A stretch of 64,000 bases of DNA from Kribbella flavida DSM 17836 (GCF_000024345.1 NC_013729.1:5208001-5272000), one strand, 5' to 3'. Shown: positions 36,587 to 45,728, numbered from the stretch's first letter. The notes: generated from the sequence alone by a model not told the origin. A program made the numbers and translations.

Positions 36587-37647
36587 CGACCACCACTCCA
36601 CCGATCGCCGTCGGCGCCACGCGTGTCGAGGTCGCCGACAAGGCGATGATCAACGCCCGCGCCGACGTGAACCAGCTGCTGCCGCTGAAGTACCAGTGGG
36701 CATGGGACAAGTACCTTGCCGCGTGCAACAACCACTGGATGCCGACCGAGGTCTCGATGCAGGCCGACATCGCGCTCTGGCGCCGTCCGGCCGGAGCCAA
36801 GGACGGTCTGACCGAGGACGAGCGGCTGATGCTCAAGCGCAACCTCGGCTTCTTCGCCACCGCGGAGTCCCTGGTCGCGAACAACATCGTGCTCGCCGTC
36901 TACCGGCAGCTGAGCAATCCCGAGTGCCGCCAGTACCTGCTGCGCCAGGCGTTCGAGGAGGCCGTGCACACCCACACCTTCCAGTACATCTGCACGTCGC
37001 TCGGCCTGGACGAGGGCGAGCTGTTCAACATGTACCGCGAGGTGCCGTCGATCGCGGCCAAGGACGCCTGGGCGCTGAAGTACACCCGGCACCTGACAGA
37101 CGGCGACTTCCGCACCGGGACGCCGGAGGCCGACACCGACTTCCTGCGGGACCTGATCGCCTTCTACGTGGTCTTCGAGGGGATGTGGTTCTACACCGGT
37201 TTCGCGCAGATCCTCGTCCTCGGCCGGCGCAACAAGATGGTCGGCATCGCCGAGCAGTACCAGTACATCCTGCGCGACGAGTCGCTGCACCTGAACTTCG
37301 GCATCGACTGCATCAACCAGATCAAGCTGGAGAACCCGCACCTGTGGACGCCCGCGTTCCAGGCCGAGGTCCGCCGGATGCTCACCGAGGCGTGCGAGCT
37401 GGAGGTCGCCTACGGCCGCGCCACCCTGCCGAACGGCATGCTCGGCCTGACCGCGGAGCTGTGCGAGCAGTACATGCACTTCATCACCGACCGCCGCGCC
37501 GAGCAGCTCGGCCTCGCCCCCCTCTTCGGCGAGACCCGCAACCCGTTCGGCTGGATGTCGGAGGTGATGGACCTGAAGAAGGAGAAGAACTTCTTCGAGA
37601 CCCGGGTGATCGAGTACCAGTCCGGCGGCGGCCTCTCCTGGGACTGA
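36583..37647 (+). CDS. nrdB: ribonucleotide reductase small subunit, class Ic (Chlamydia-like)
   Basis: A 354-residue ferritin-like R2 subunit. Metal ligands are Glu95 (FATAES), Glu126 and His129 (FEEAVH), Glu199 (VVFEG), Glu233 and His236 (RDESLH). The position that carries the radical Tyr in ordinary R2 is Phe133 (HTHTFQY). All seven positions sit exactly 6 residues after those known for Chlamydia trachomatis R2 (E89, E120, H123, F127, E193, E227, H230), including Glu in place of the usual first Asp. The enzyme therefore probably uses a Mn/Fe cofactor instead of a tyrosyl radical. Translationally coupled to nrdA. Confidence 0.93.
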   Translation: MTTTTPPIAVGATRVEVADKAMINARADVNQLLPLKYQWAWDKYLAACNNHWMPTEVSMQADIALWRRPAGAKDGLTEDERLMLKRNLGFFATAESLVANNIVLAVYRQLSNPECRQYLLRQAFEEAVHTHTFQYICTSLGLDEGELFNMYREVPSIAAKDAWALKYTRHLTDGDFRTGTPEADTDFLRDLIAFYVVFEGMWFYTGFAQILVLGRRNKMVGIAEQYQYILRDESLHLNFGIDCINQIKLENPHLWTPAFQAEVRRMLTEACELEVAYGRATLPNGMLGLTAELCEQYMHFITDRRAEQLGLAPLFGETRNPFGWMSEVMDLKKEKNFFETRVIEYQSGGGLSWD

Positions 37648-37699
37648 CCCTCAGCTCGCCGGTACGGCGTACGGCACGCGCGAGGACGAACTGGCGAGG

Positions 37700-38872
37700 T
37701 CAGCCGGCCAGGCGTTCGTCCACGGCGGCCGGGGAGTAGACCTCGTCGACCACCAGCCGGCCGACGCCTTGCAGCGCGGCGCGATCCGCGAGCCGGCCCG
37801 TCACCACGTCCAGGTGACGGGTCGCTCGCGGCAACGTGGCCTGGTAGAGCACCTCGTGCACGCCGGCCACGAAGTCCGTGTGCGCCAGGTCTCCGGCGAT
37901 CATCAGCACCCCCGGGTTGATCAGGCTGACCACGGTCGCCAGCACCTCGCCGACCCGGCGACCGGCGTCCCGCGCCAGCCGCAACGCGTCGGGCTGCCCC
38001 GTCGCGAGCAGAGCGTGCACATCAGCGCCTGACCGGGCGGTGACGCCCAGATCGGTCAAGGCCGCGGCGACGGCACCACCGCTGGCCACCGCGGCCAGGC
38101 AACCGAGCGACCCGCACTGGCACTTGGCGTCACCCGCGTCCCGGACCCGGATGTGCCCGATGTCCCCGGCGCCCCCGTCGATCCCGCGGAACACCGCACC
38201 GTTGATCACCACCCCGGCGCCGATTCCGGTCGACACCTTGACCAGGACGAAGGCCGGACAGTCCGGATACCCGGCCGTCTGCTCCCCGAGGGCCATCGCG
38301 TTCGCGTCGTTGTCCACCAGCACCGGTACGTCGTACCGGCGGCGCAGGTGGTCGCGGATCGGGTACTCGTCCCAGCCCGGCATGATCGGCGGCCGGATCA
38401 CCAGACCGGTGTCGAACTCCACCGGCCCCGGCACGGACAACCCGATGCCCGCCAGGTCGTCCACCGACCGCCCTTGGCCGGCCAGCAACGCCTCGAACCA
38501 CGAGGCCAGCGTGTCCAGAACGACAGCCGGTCCGTCGGCGACCACCAGCTCTCCCGAGTGCTCGGCGAGCAGATTGCCGCCGAGGTCGAGCAGAGCAGCC
38601 CGTGCATGCCGGGTGTCGAGATCGGCGGCCAGCACCACGGCGTGCTGCTGGTCGAACTGCAGCACGGTCGGCGGCCGGCCACCCGTCGAGGCGGTGGATC
38701 CGGCCTCGACCAGCCAGCCGTTGCGCAGCAGCCCCTCCAGGCGCAGGCCAAGAGTCGAGCGGGACAGGCCGGTCAGCCGCTGCAGCTCGCCCCGGGTCCC
38801 GGCTTGGCCGGTGCGGACGAGGTGCAGCAGCTGACCCGCCGACGTCGCGCCGTCAGCTCTTGTCTGCCCCAC
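37700..38872 (-). CDS. ROK-family transcriptional repressor of the sugar ABC locus
   Basis: A 390-residue ROK regulator. N-terminal winged helix near residues 12-60 (LQRLTGLSRSTLGLRLEGLLRNG), then LAADLDTRHARAALLDLGG, LVDNDANAMALGEQ, and zinc motif CQCGSLGCLAAVAS near 250. It is the last gene of the binding-protein/permease operon, overlapping the upstream permease stop by 20 bases. It probably represses the operon and the divergent catabolic genes, with the transported sugar or a product as inducer. Confidence 0.9.
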   Translation of the reverse strand: MGQTRADGATSAGQLLHLVRTGQAGTRGELQRLTGLSRSTLGLRLEGLLRNGWLVEAGSTASTGGRPPTVLQFDQQHAVVLAADLDTRHARAALLDLGGNLLAEHSGELVVADGPAVVLDTLASWFEALLAGQGRSVDDLAGIGLSVPGPVEFDTGLVIRPPIMPGWDEYPIRDHLRRRYDVPVLVDNDANAMALGEQTAGYPDCPAFVLVKVSTGIGAGVVINGAVFRGIDGGAGDIGHIRVRDAGDAKCQCGSLGCLAAVASGGAVAAALTDLGVTARSGADVHALLATGQPDALRLARDAGRRVGEVLATVVSLINPGVLMIAGDLAHTDFVAGVHEVLYQATLPRATRHLDVVTGRLADRAALQGVGRLVVDEVYSPAAVDERLAG

Positions 38873-39719
38873 TCGTCAGCCCTTCCGTCAGCATCCGTTC
38901 GGCGCCGTAGAACATCAGTACCACCGGCAGCGTCAGCACCACCGACCCGGCCATCAGCACGGTCTTCGGCACCTCCACCCCGTTCGCCAGCTGCTGCAAC
39001 CCCAGCGAGACCGTCCAGTGGTCCGGCTCGGCCGCCAGGAACAGCAGCGCGAACAGGAACTCGTTCCACGCGATCATGAAAACGTACAGGGCGGTCGCCA
39101 TCACCGAGGGCGCCGCCAGCGGCAGCACGATCCGGCGCAGGATGTCGAACCGCGAGCAGCCGTCCAGCGCCGCGGCCTCCTCGATGCTGACCGGCACGGT
39201 GCTGAAGTAGCTGCGCAGCATGTAGATCGCCACCGGCACGGTCTGCGCGATGTAGACGATGATCAGCCCGACCAGGCTGCCCTGCAGGCCGACCTTGGCG
39301 AACATCACGAACAGCGGCACGGCGAGCAGCGTCGCCGGGAACAGGTAGACGCCCAGGAACAGCGCCCCGACCTTGCGCGACCCGGTGAACCGCAGCCGGC
39401 TGACGGCGTACGCGCCCGGAATCGCCACCAGCAGCGTGAGCAGCATCGCCCCGATCGACACCACCGCGGAGTTGCGCAGCATCCGCGGGAAGCCCTGGCC
39501 GCCGTTCTCCACCGAGGTCAGCACCGAGCGGTAGGAGTCGACGCTGAACTCGCTGACCGACACCCAGATCCGTCCCGGGTCGAGCAGCAGCTCGTCGATC
39601 GGCTTCACCGACAGCAGCAGCATGTAGTAGAAGGGGAAGACCGTGGCGACCACCAGCACGGCGATCACCACCCACCGCATGATCCCGAAGAACCTGATCT
39701 GGAACATGACCCTGGTCAT
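38853..39719 (-). CDS. sugar ABC transporter permease (MalG type)
   Basis: A 288-residue inner-membrane permease with six predicted helices. The ATPase-docking EAA loop is SIEEAAALDGCSRFDILRRIVLPLAAP near residue 187. It begins MTRVMFQIRF at ATG 39719; upstream in-frame sequence is not membrane-like. It pairs with the MalF-type permease 115 bases upstream. No ATPase gene lies nearby, so a shared MsiK-type ATPase encoded elsewhere is expected. Confidence 0.92.
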   Translation of the reverse strand: MTRVMFQIRFFGIMRWVVIAVLVVATVFPFYYMLLLSVKPIDELLLDPGRIWVSVSEFSVDSYRSVLTSVENGGQGFPRMLRNSAVVSIGAMLLTLLVAIPGAYAVSRLRFTGSRKVGALFLGVYLFPATLLAVPLFVMFAKVGLQGSLVGLIIVYIAQTVPVAIYMLRSYFSTVPVSIEEAAALDGCSRFDILRRIVLPLAAPSVMATALYVFMIAWNEFLFALLFLAAEPDHWTVSLGLQQLANGVEVPKTVLMAGSVVLTLPVVLMFYGAERMLTEGLTSGADKS

Positions 39720-39834
39720 GGGGCCTCCTGGCCTGGACTGAGGAGTGCAAGGAGCGCAGCGACTGGAGCGACGAGGGAAGGCCAGGAGTTCGAGCCCCAT
39801 GACCCGCCGCGCCGGAGGCGTGGCATATGCACAG

Positions 39835-40821
39835 TCACGACTGCTCCTCCTGCACCTTGCGGCCGAAGAACTTGAAGTACAGGCCCAGCAGGACGATCAG
39901 GACGACGGCCAGCACGACCGCCTGCGCCGAGGCAAGTCCGACGTCGAACCGCGCGGTCAGGAACCGGTAGACCCGGACCGCCACCACGTCGGTGCCCGCG
40001 CCACCACCGGTGAGCAGGTAGACGTCGTCGAACTTGTTGAACGTGAAGATGAAGCGCAGCACGCACAGCAGCGCGACCACCGGCAGCAGCTGCGGCAGCA
40101 GGATGAACCGGAACCGCTGCCACGGCGTCGTGCCGTCGACCACGGCCGCCTCCTCCAGCACCGCCGGGACCGCCTGCATCCGGGCGATCAGGAACAGGAA
40201 GGCGAACGGGAAGTACCGCCAGGTCTCGAACGCGATCACGGTGAACAACGCCATCGGCACCGGGACCCCGAGCACCTCGTACGAGCGCTGGGTGAGGAAG
40301 GCGATCGGCCGGTCCCAGCCGAGCCACTCGGTGCCCCAGTGGTTCACCACGCCGAGGTCCGGGCTCAGCAGCACCTGCCAGACGAACGCGACGGCGACCA
40401 CCGGCGCGACGTACGGCAGCAGCATCGCGCCCCGGATCAGGGCCCGGCCGCGGAACGGTTTGCGCAGCGCGAGCGCGGCGACCAGCCCGACCACGATCGA
40501 ACCGAGCGTCGATCCGATCGTGTAGACCAGCGTGGTCCACAGCGACGACCAGAAGCCGGGCGAGCCGAAGACCCGCTCCAGGTTCTGCAGCGTCCAGTTG
40601 CCCCACAGGCCCTGGCTCTGGATGTCGACCAGGCGGACGTTCTGGAAGGCCAGCATCACCGTCCACAGGATCGGCAGCACCACGACGAACAGCACGATCA
40701 GCAGCGTCGGCGAGACCAGCGCGACGCCGGTGCGGTTCTCCTCGCGGCGGCGCAGGTTCCGGGTCGGGCGGCGCGGCGGCGCCGGGTCGGTGGCGGCGGG
40801 TCTTTCGGTCACGGTTGTCAT
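39835..40821 (-). CDS. sugar ABC transporter permease (MalF type)
   Basis: A 328-residue permease with a charged cytoplasmic N-terminus (PRRPTRNLRRREENR) and six membrane segments. The EAA loop is VLEEAAVVDGTTPWQRFRFILLPQL near residue 225. The ATG at 40821 lies 7 bases after the binding-protein stop. It forms the heterodimeric channel with the MalG-type protein. Confidence 0.92.
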   Translation of the reverse strand: MTTVTERPAATDPAPPRRPTRNLRRREENRTGVALVSPTLLIVLFVVVLPILWTVMLAFQNVRLVDIQSQGLWGNWTLQNLERVFGSPGFWSSLWTTLVYTIGSTLGSIVVGLVAALALRKPFRGRALIRGAMLLPYVAPVVAVAFVWQVLLSPDLGVVNHWGTEWLGWDRPIAFLTQRSYEVLGVPVPMALFTVIAFETWRYFPFAFLFLIARMQAVPAVLEEAAVVDGTTPWQRFRFILLPQLLPVVALLCVLRFIFTFNKFDDVYLLTGGGAGTDVVAVRVYRFLTARFDVGLASAQAVVLAVVLIVLLGLYFKFFGRKVQEEQS

Positions 40822-40828
40822 CTCAGCC

Positions 40829-42220
40829 TCACCCGAGCGAGTCCTGGATCGCGGCGACGTCGTCGGTCGCCTGCTCGGCGGCCTGACCGGCGTCCAGCTG
40901 ACCACTGGCCAGCGCACTGATTGCCTTCGGCACCGGAAGTTCGCCGAGCGTGGCGCCCACCAGCGCGCCCTGGCCCTCGGTGATGCCCCAGCGCTGCATC
41001 TTGCCGACCCCCTCGCGCAGCTCGGCGATCACCGGCGGCGGGTAGATCGCAGCGAGCGGCTTGCGGGCATCGACGCCGATGTCGGCCTGGTTCCAGACCT
41101 TGTCGAACCTGGTCGGGTCCGCGGCGGTGCCGTGCCGGACGGGGAACTTGCCTTCGGCCGCCATCCCGAACCACTGCTCGTACCCCTGGTCGAGCATGTA
41201 TCGGACGAGCTCACGGGACGCGTCGGCCTTCGCCGTCTTGGTCACCGCCCAGCCGTTCAGCTCGCCGAACTGGGCGGGCTCCTGGCTGTCCGGCCCCTGC
41301 ACCGCCGTCACCACGCCGGTGTTGCGGGCCAACCACCCTTTGTCCTTCGCGCACGGCTCGCAGCTCGGCAACGCGTCCTCGCGCAGCCCGGCGAGCTCGT
41401 CCAGCAGGAACGAAGACCAGACCACCATCGCCGACTTGCCGGCGAAGTACGACGCCCGGGTGGAGTCGACGGTCTGGGTTCCGGCGGCGGAGTACCTCGT
41501 CGCGAGGTCGCCGTAGAACCGGAACGCCTCCCGGCAGCCGGGACTGTCGAGGGTGACCTTGCCGCCGCCGTCGACGAGCTGGCAGTTGTTCGCCAGCGCG
41601 AGGTGCTCGAAGCTCTGCTGGGTGAACGGGTCGGCCGGGTCGGTGGCGACCGAGATGCCCTCCACCTCGCCCTGGTCCAGCGTCTGCGCGGCCTTCTCGA
41701 TGTCGGCGTACGTCGTCGGCGCGGGCAGCCCGGCCGCTGCGAACAGGTCCTTGCGGTAGTAGAGCAGCTGGGTCCAGCTGTCCGACGGTACGGCGAGCTG
41801 CCGGTCGCCCTCGCGGGTGAGTTCCAGCGCCCGCGGGTCGAAGGTGGTCTCCCCGAGGTCGGCGACCACCTGGTTCGCGGCGTCCGGGTTGAGCAGGCCG
41901 TTGCTGGACAGCTGCTGGATCGCGGCCAACGGGACCGCGCCGATCACGTCGGGCAGCCTGCCGGCCGCGGCCGCGGACATCACCAGCTGGCTCAGCTGCG
42001 GCTCGTCGACGCCGACGAGCTTCACCTGGATGCCGGTCTCGGCGGTGAACCGCTCGAGAATCTTCCGGGTGGTCTCCAGCCGCCCGGACACGTTCTCGAG
42101 CGACCAGACGGTGATGCTGCGGTCGTCGGCGGCACTGGAATCGTTGCCGCAGGCTGTGAGTAGCCCGGCGGCCAGCAAGAGCGCACTCGCGGTCGAGAGC
42201 GCCCTGGCGAAGCGTGACAT
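40829..42220 (-). CDS. sugar-binding lipoprotein of an ABC transporter
   Basis: A 463-residue family 1 solute-binding protein. The signal peptide ends in the lipobox LTAC (Cys near residue 24), so the protein is lipid-anchored outside the membrane. Mature features include ITVWSLENVSGRLETTRKILERF near residue 35 and AIYPPPVIAELREGVGKMQ near the C-terminus. The ATG at 42220 has GAGGAGG before it. It is the first gene of the uptake operon and is divergent from the catabolic genes. The substrate is probably a glycoside or oligosaccharide, judging by the adjacent glycosidase. Confidence 0.92.
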   Translation of the reverse strand: MSRFARALSTASALLLAAGLLTACGNDSSAADDRSITVWSLENVSGRLETTRKILERFTAETGIQVKLVGVDEPQLSQLVMSAAAAGRLPDVIGAVPLAAIQQLSSNGLLNPDAANQVVADLGETTFDPRALELTREGDRQLAVPSDSWTQLLYYRKDLFAAAGLPAPTTYADIEKAAQTLDQGEVEGISVATDPADPFTQQSFEHLALANNCQLVDGGGKVTLDSPGCREAFRFYGDLATRYSAAGTQTVDSTRASYFAGKSAMVVWSSFLLDELAGLREDALPSCEPCAKDKGWLARNTGVVTAVQGPDSQEPAQFGELNGWAVTKTAKADASRELVRYMLDQGYEQWFGMAAEGKFPVRHGTAADPTRFDKVWNQADIGVDARKPLAAIYPPPVIAELREGVGKMQRWGITEGQGALVGATLGELPVPKAISALASGQLDAGQAAEQATDDVAAIQDSLG

Positions 42221-42239
42221 GCATCCTCCTCGGGGGAGC

Positions 42240-42300
42240 TGACTTCACGCATAACATCAGGACTATTGTATTTTGACAAGACCTAAGTCTCGTTCCAGGA
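42240..42300. promoter_or_regulatory. divergent promoter region of the sugar locus
   Basis: The 86-base interval between the binding protein and the dehydrogenase is the most AT-rich part of the locus (ATTGTATTTTGACAAG). It holds AGAC-CTAA-GTCT at 42279-42290, a small palindrome that could be a ROK operator. Both promoters must lie here. The assignment rests on position. Confidence 0.4.
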
Positions 42301-42306
42301 GGTTCC

Positions 42307-43338
42307 GTGGCCCGCGTCGTGCAGTTCTCCGCTCCCCGCCGCGCCGAGGTGGTGGACTTCGCTCCGCCGCCGCTGCCGCCCGGGCACGTCCGCGTCCGCA
42401 CCGCGTACTCCGGGATCTCGGCCGGCACCGAACTGACGGCGTACCGGGGCACGAACCCGTACCTGACCAGGACCTGGGACCCGGACGCGCGGATCTTCCG
42501 CGACAGCGAGGCCGGGGTCGCCTTCCCGGTGGTGGGCTGGGGCTACTCGGAGTCCGGCGAGATCACCGAGGTCGCGTCCGACGTCACCGATCTCGCTGTC
42601 GGCGACCAGGTCTGGGGCATCTGGGGTCACCGCAGCGAGGCGGTCCTGCCGGCCGAGAAGCTGGCCGGACACCAACTCCCGTCCGGCGTCTCGCTCGCCG
42701 CCGCCGCCTTCACCCGCGTCGGCGCGATCGCCTACAACGCGATCCTGGCCGCTCGGCTCAATCTGGGCGACCTGGTGGCGATCTTCGGCCAGGGCGTCAT
42801 CGGTCTGCTCGCCACCCGCCTCGCCACTCTCAGCGGCGCCCAGGTCCTCACCGTCGACGGCATCGAGTCGCGCCGCGCGGAGTCCCAGAAGTTCGGAGCC
42901 CTCGCCTCGTTCGCTCCCGGAACCGCAGCCGAACAGATTCGCTCGTTCGGCGCCGCGGGCGGCGGTGCGGACACAGCGATCGAGCTCTCCGGCGTCTACC
43001 CCGCCCTGCACGAAGCGATCCGGTCGGTCGGCGTCGGCGGGCGGGTCGTTGCCTCCGGCTTCTACCAGGGGGACGGCAACGGGCTGCGGCTCGGTGAGGA
43101 GTTCCACCACAACCGGATCGAGCTGATCAGCTCGCAGATCGGCGGCGTACCGCCCGAGCTGGCCGGCCGGTGGTCGGTCGACCGGCTGCAGCGCACGTTC
43201 CTCGGCCTGGTCGGCAGCGGCGCCGTCGACCCCGAACCGCTGATCAGCCACCGCGTTGCCGTCGAAGACGCCGCCGACGCCTACACCCTGCTCGACACCC
43301 GTCCCGCCGACGCCCTTCAAGTTCTGCTGGAGTTCTGA
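42307..43338 (+). CDS. MDR-family dehydrogenase without obvious zinc ligands
   Basis: A 343-residue medium-chain dehydrogenase. The N-terminal catalytic domain has YSGISAGTELTAYRG near residue 32, and the Rossmann part has AIFGQGVIGLLATRLATLSGA near 156. The catalytic zinc Cys and the GHE motif of ordinary alcohol dehydrogenases are missing (GWGYSESGEI stands in place). SGIS-GTE is typical of the BchC/sorbitol-dehydrogenase-like branch. It overlaps the following isomerase by ATGA and heads the catabolic operon, probably oxidising a sugar hydroxyl. Confidence 0.85.
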   Translation: MARVVQFSAPRRAEVVDFAPPPLPPGHVRVRTAYSGISAGTELTAYRGTNPYLTRTWDPDARIFRDSEAGVAFPVVGWGYSESGEITEVASDVTDLAVGDQVWGIWGHRSEAVLPAEKLAGHQLPSGVSLAAAAFTRVGAIAYNAILAARLNLGDLVAIFGQGVIGLLATRLATLSGAQVLTVDGIESRRAESQKFGALASFAPGTAAEQIRSFGAAGGGADTAIELSGVYPALHEAIRSVGVGGRVVASGFYQGDGNGLRLGEEFHHNRIELISSQIGGVPPELAGRWSVDRLQRTFLGLVGSGAVDPEPLISHRVAVEDAADAYTLLDTRPADALQVLLEF

Positions 43339-44132
43339 TGAAAACCGCTTGCCAGGAACAACTGTTGCCCGGAGCCACCCTGCAAGAGAAATGGGAGTTC
43401 GCCGTCGCCGCCGGATACGACGGGATCGAGCTGCGCGGCAAGGGCGACCTGTCGTTCCGCGACCGGTTGCCCGAACTGCGCCGGGCCCAGGCCGACGGCG
43501 TCGTGATGCCGACCGTGTGCGTCGACATGCTGCACTTCTTCGGTGCGTTCGACGCCGACCTGCGGGCCGACGCGATCACCCAGCTGAAGTCCCAGCTGTC
43601 GGTGATCGCGGAGCTCGGCGGGCTCGGCGCGCAGACGCCCGCGTCGTACGGGATGTTCTCCCGCCGGCTGCCGCCGTTCGAGCCGCCGCGGGACGAGGCC
43701 GGTGACCGCGAGGTGCTGCTCGACGGCCTGCGCACGCTCGGCGAGCACGCCGCCGCGGAAGGCGTCGAGCTGTTCCTCGAGCCGCTGAACCGTTACGAGG
43801 ACCACATGGTCAACCGCCTCGAGCAGGCGGCCGAGCTGATTCAGGAGGTCGGGCTGGACTCGGTCCGGATCGGCATCGACAGCTACCACATGAACATCGA
43901 GGAGGCGGACCCGTCGGCGGCCGTCGTCGCGGCCGCGCCGTACATCGGGCATGTCCAGCTGAGCGACTCCAACCGCTTCCAGCCCGGCGCCGGCCACCTC
44001 GACTGGGCCGCCTTTTTCGGCGCACTCGATGCCATCGGCTACGACCGCTACCTGGCCGTCGAGTGCCGTCTCACCGGCGACCCGGTGGAAGCCGTGCGCT
44101 CGATCCCGTCGGTCGTCCGGCGGTACGTGTGA
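43338..44132 (+). CDS. xylose-isomerase-like TIM-barrel isomerase/epimerase
   Basis: A 264-residue IolI/hydroxypyruvate-isomerase-like TIM barrel. Seen: GYDGIELRG near residue 27, metal Glu in LFLEPLNRYEDHMVN near 147, Asp/His in IGIDSYHMNIEE near 179, and the last Glu in YLAVECRL near 239. The start codon overlaps the dehydrogenase stop and its stop overlaps the glycosidase GTG, so three enzymes are translated as a unit. It probably isomerises the keto-sugar made by the dehydrogenase; that is inferred. Confidence 0.85.
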   Translation: MKTACQEQLLPGATLQEKWEFAVAAGYDGIELRGKGDLSFRDRLPELRRAQADGVVMPTVCVDMLHFFGAFDADLRADAITQLKSQLSVIAELGGLGAQTPASYGMFSRRLPPFEPPRDEAGDREVLLDGLRTLGEHAAAEGVELFLEPLNRYEDHMVNRLEQAAELIQEVGLDSVRIGIDSYHMNIEEADPSAAVVAAAPYIGHVQLSDSNRFQPGAGHLDWAAFFGALDAIGYDRYLAVECRLTGDPVEAVRSIPSVVRRYV

Positions 44133-45448
44133 CAGCCCCCGGTACGCCGGAAGCCCCGTCCTTGCGGCAGGCGGCCGAGCGGGTTCTGCTGGGCAACTGG
44201 ACCGGCCACTCGACGGTGCCGTCACACTCGCTCTATCCCCATCAGTGGAGCTGGGACTCGGCGTTCATCGCGATCGGGCTGCGCCACCTCTCCCCGCGCC
44301 GCGCCCAGGTGGAGCTCGAGTCACTGTTCGGCTCCCAGTGGCCGGACGGCCGGATCCCGCACATCAGCTTCTCCCCCGCCGTCGCCCGGGACGCGTACTT
44401 CCCCGGTCCGGACTTCTGGCAGGCCAAGACCCACGGCAGCGTCGAGACCTCGGGCATCGTCCAGCCGCCGGTGCACGCGCTCGCCGTCTGGCTCACCCAC
44501 CAGGCGGACGCCCGGGAGTCGGCGCGGCGCGGCTTCCTGGCCCGGTGCTACCCCAAGCTCGTCGCCTGGCACCGGTACCTGCGCACCTGCCGCGATCTCG
44601 GCGGCCGCGGCCTGGTCGCGATCGTGCACCCGTGGGAGTCGGGCATGGACAACAGCCCTGCCTGGGACGACGCGCTGGCCCGGATCACCCCGGCCCCGCT
44701 GGACTCGTTCACCCGGCGTGACACCGACCACGCGAGCACGGACGACCGGCCGACGGACCTCGACTACGGCCGCTACGTCCAGCTGGCCGCCACCTACCGC
44801 GACCACGGCTACGACGACGCCCGGACCCCGTTCGGCTTCGCGCTCGAGGACCCGTGCTTCAACGCGCTGCTGATCGCGTCGGAACACGCGCTCGCGGCGA
44901 TCGCGCAAGCGCTCGGTCTGGACCCGGATCGCCACCTGGTTGCGGCCGAGCAGCTGACGTCGGCGCTGGCCACGCTCTTCACCGAGGGCCTGTTCCACGC
45001 CCGCGATCTGCGTCTACCTCCGCCGCAAGCCGGCGAAGTTGCCGCAACCTCAGCTGGACTCGTGCCGGCCGGGTCTGTGGCCGGGTTGGTGCCGTTGCTG
45101 GTGCCGGGGCTTTTGCAGGCGGGCGAGCTGCTGGAGACGGCCGCCGGTCCGCGGTTCCGGCTGGGCGGCGTACGGATGGTGCCCAGCTACGACCTGACCG
45201 GCCCGGCGTTCGAGGCCGGCCGGTACTGGCGCGGACCGAGCTGGTTCAACACCGCCTGGTTGATCCACCGCGGCCTGCGCGAGCACGGCCGGACCGCCGA
45301 GGCCGATGCCCTGCGCAACGACCTGCTCGCGCTCGCGGCCGGCACCGACTTCGCGGAGTACGTCGATCCGTACACCGGCGAGCCCCGGGGCGCCCGCACG
45401 TTCAGCTGGACGGCCGCCCTGGCCCTGGACCTGCTCAGCGGTAGCTGA
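44129..45448 (+). CDS. GH63-like (MGH1-type) glycoside hydrolase
   Basis: A 439-residue (alpha/alpha)6-barrel glycosidase resembling bacterial mannosylglycerate/glucosylglycerate hydrolases of the GH63 clan. Seen: HQWSWDSAFIAIGLRHL near residue 31, HPWESGMDNSPAWDDAL near 170 (acidic catalytic candidates), and YWRGPSWFNTAWLIHRGL near 370. No signal peptide is visible, so it acts inside the cell on imported material. The GTG at 44129 overlaps the isomerase stop. The 3' end overlaps the convergent ACT-like gene by 14 bases. Confidence 0.82.
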   Translation: MTAPGTPEAPSLRQAAERVLLGNWTGHSTVPSHSLYPHQWSWDSAFIAIGLRHLSPRRAQVELESLFGSQWPDGRIPHISFSPAVARDAYFPGPDFWQAKTHGSVETSGIVQPPVHALAVWLTHQADARESARRGFLARCYPKLVAWHRYLRTCRDLGGRGLVAIVHPWESGMDNSPAWDDALARITPAPLDSFTRRDTDHASTDDRPTDLDYGRYVQLAATYRDHGYDDARTPFGFALEDPCFNALLIASEHALAAIAQALGLDPDRHLVAAEQLTSALATLFTEGLFHARDLRLPPPQAGEVAATSAGLVPAGSVAGLVPLLVPGLLQAGELLETAAGPRFRLGGVRMVPSYDLTGPAFEAGRYWRGPSWFNTAWLIHRGLREHGRTAEADALRNDLLALAAGTDFAEYVDPYTGEPRGARTFSWTAALALDLLSGS

Positions 45449-45728
45449 CCTCGAGCACGCCGACGATCTTGTCGAGGCGGGCGGCCACCCGCCCGGCGTC
45501 GAAGCCGTCGCCCTCGACGACCACCCGCAGGACGCAGTCCTCGAGGGAGAGCTCGAGCTCGCGGACGTCGTACGGGTTGAGCTGGACGGCGATCCGGGCC
45601 AGCAGGCCGCGGGTCTCCACCACGCGGGCGGTGAACACCGTCATGGTCCGCTCCAGCAGCGGATCGACGGCAACCGGAGCGTCGGCGGGCTGGGCGGTAG
45701 GGGTGGGGGTGGGGGCGACGAGCGTCAT
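45435..45728 (-). CDS. ACT-like small protein coupled to cimA
   Basis: A 97-residue protein. After a Pro/Thr-rich start, residues 28-97 follow the beta-alpha-beta pattern of ACT amino-acid-binding domains (FTARVVETRGLLARIAVQLNP, then LELSLEDCVLRVVVEG, then LDKIVGVLEVSYR). Its start overlaps the citramalate synthase stop by four bases. ACT domains bind amino acids and control biosynthetic enzymes, so it may be an isoleucine/valine sensor for CimA; this is inference. It could instead be a remnant of an IlvN-like regulator. Confidence 0.7.
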   Translation of the reverse strand: MTLVAPTPTPTAQPADAPVAVDPLLERTMTVFTARVVETRGLLARIAVQLNPYDVRELELSLEDCVLRVVVEGDGFDAGRVAARLDKIVGVLEVSYR

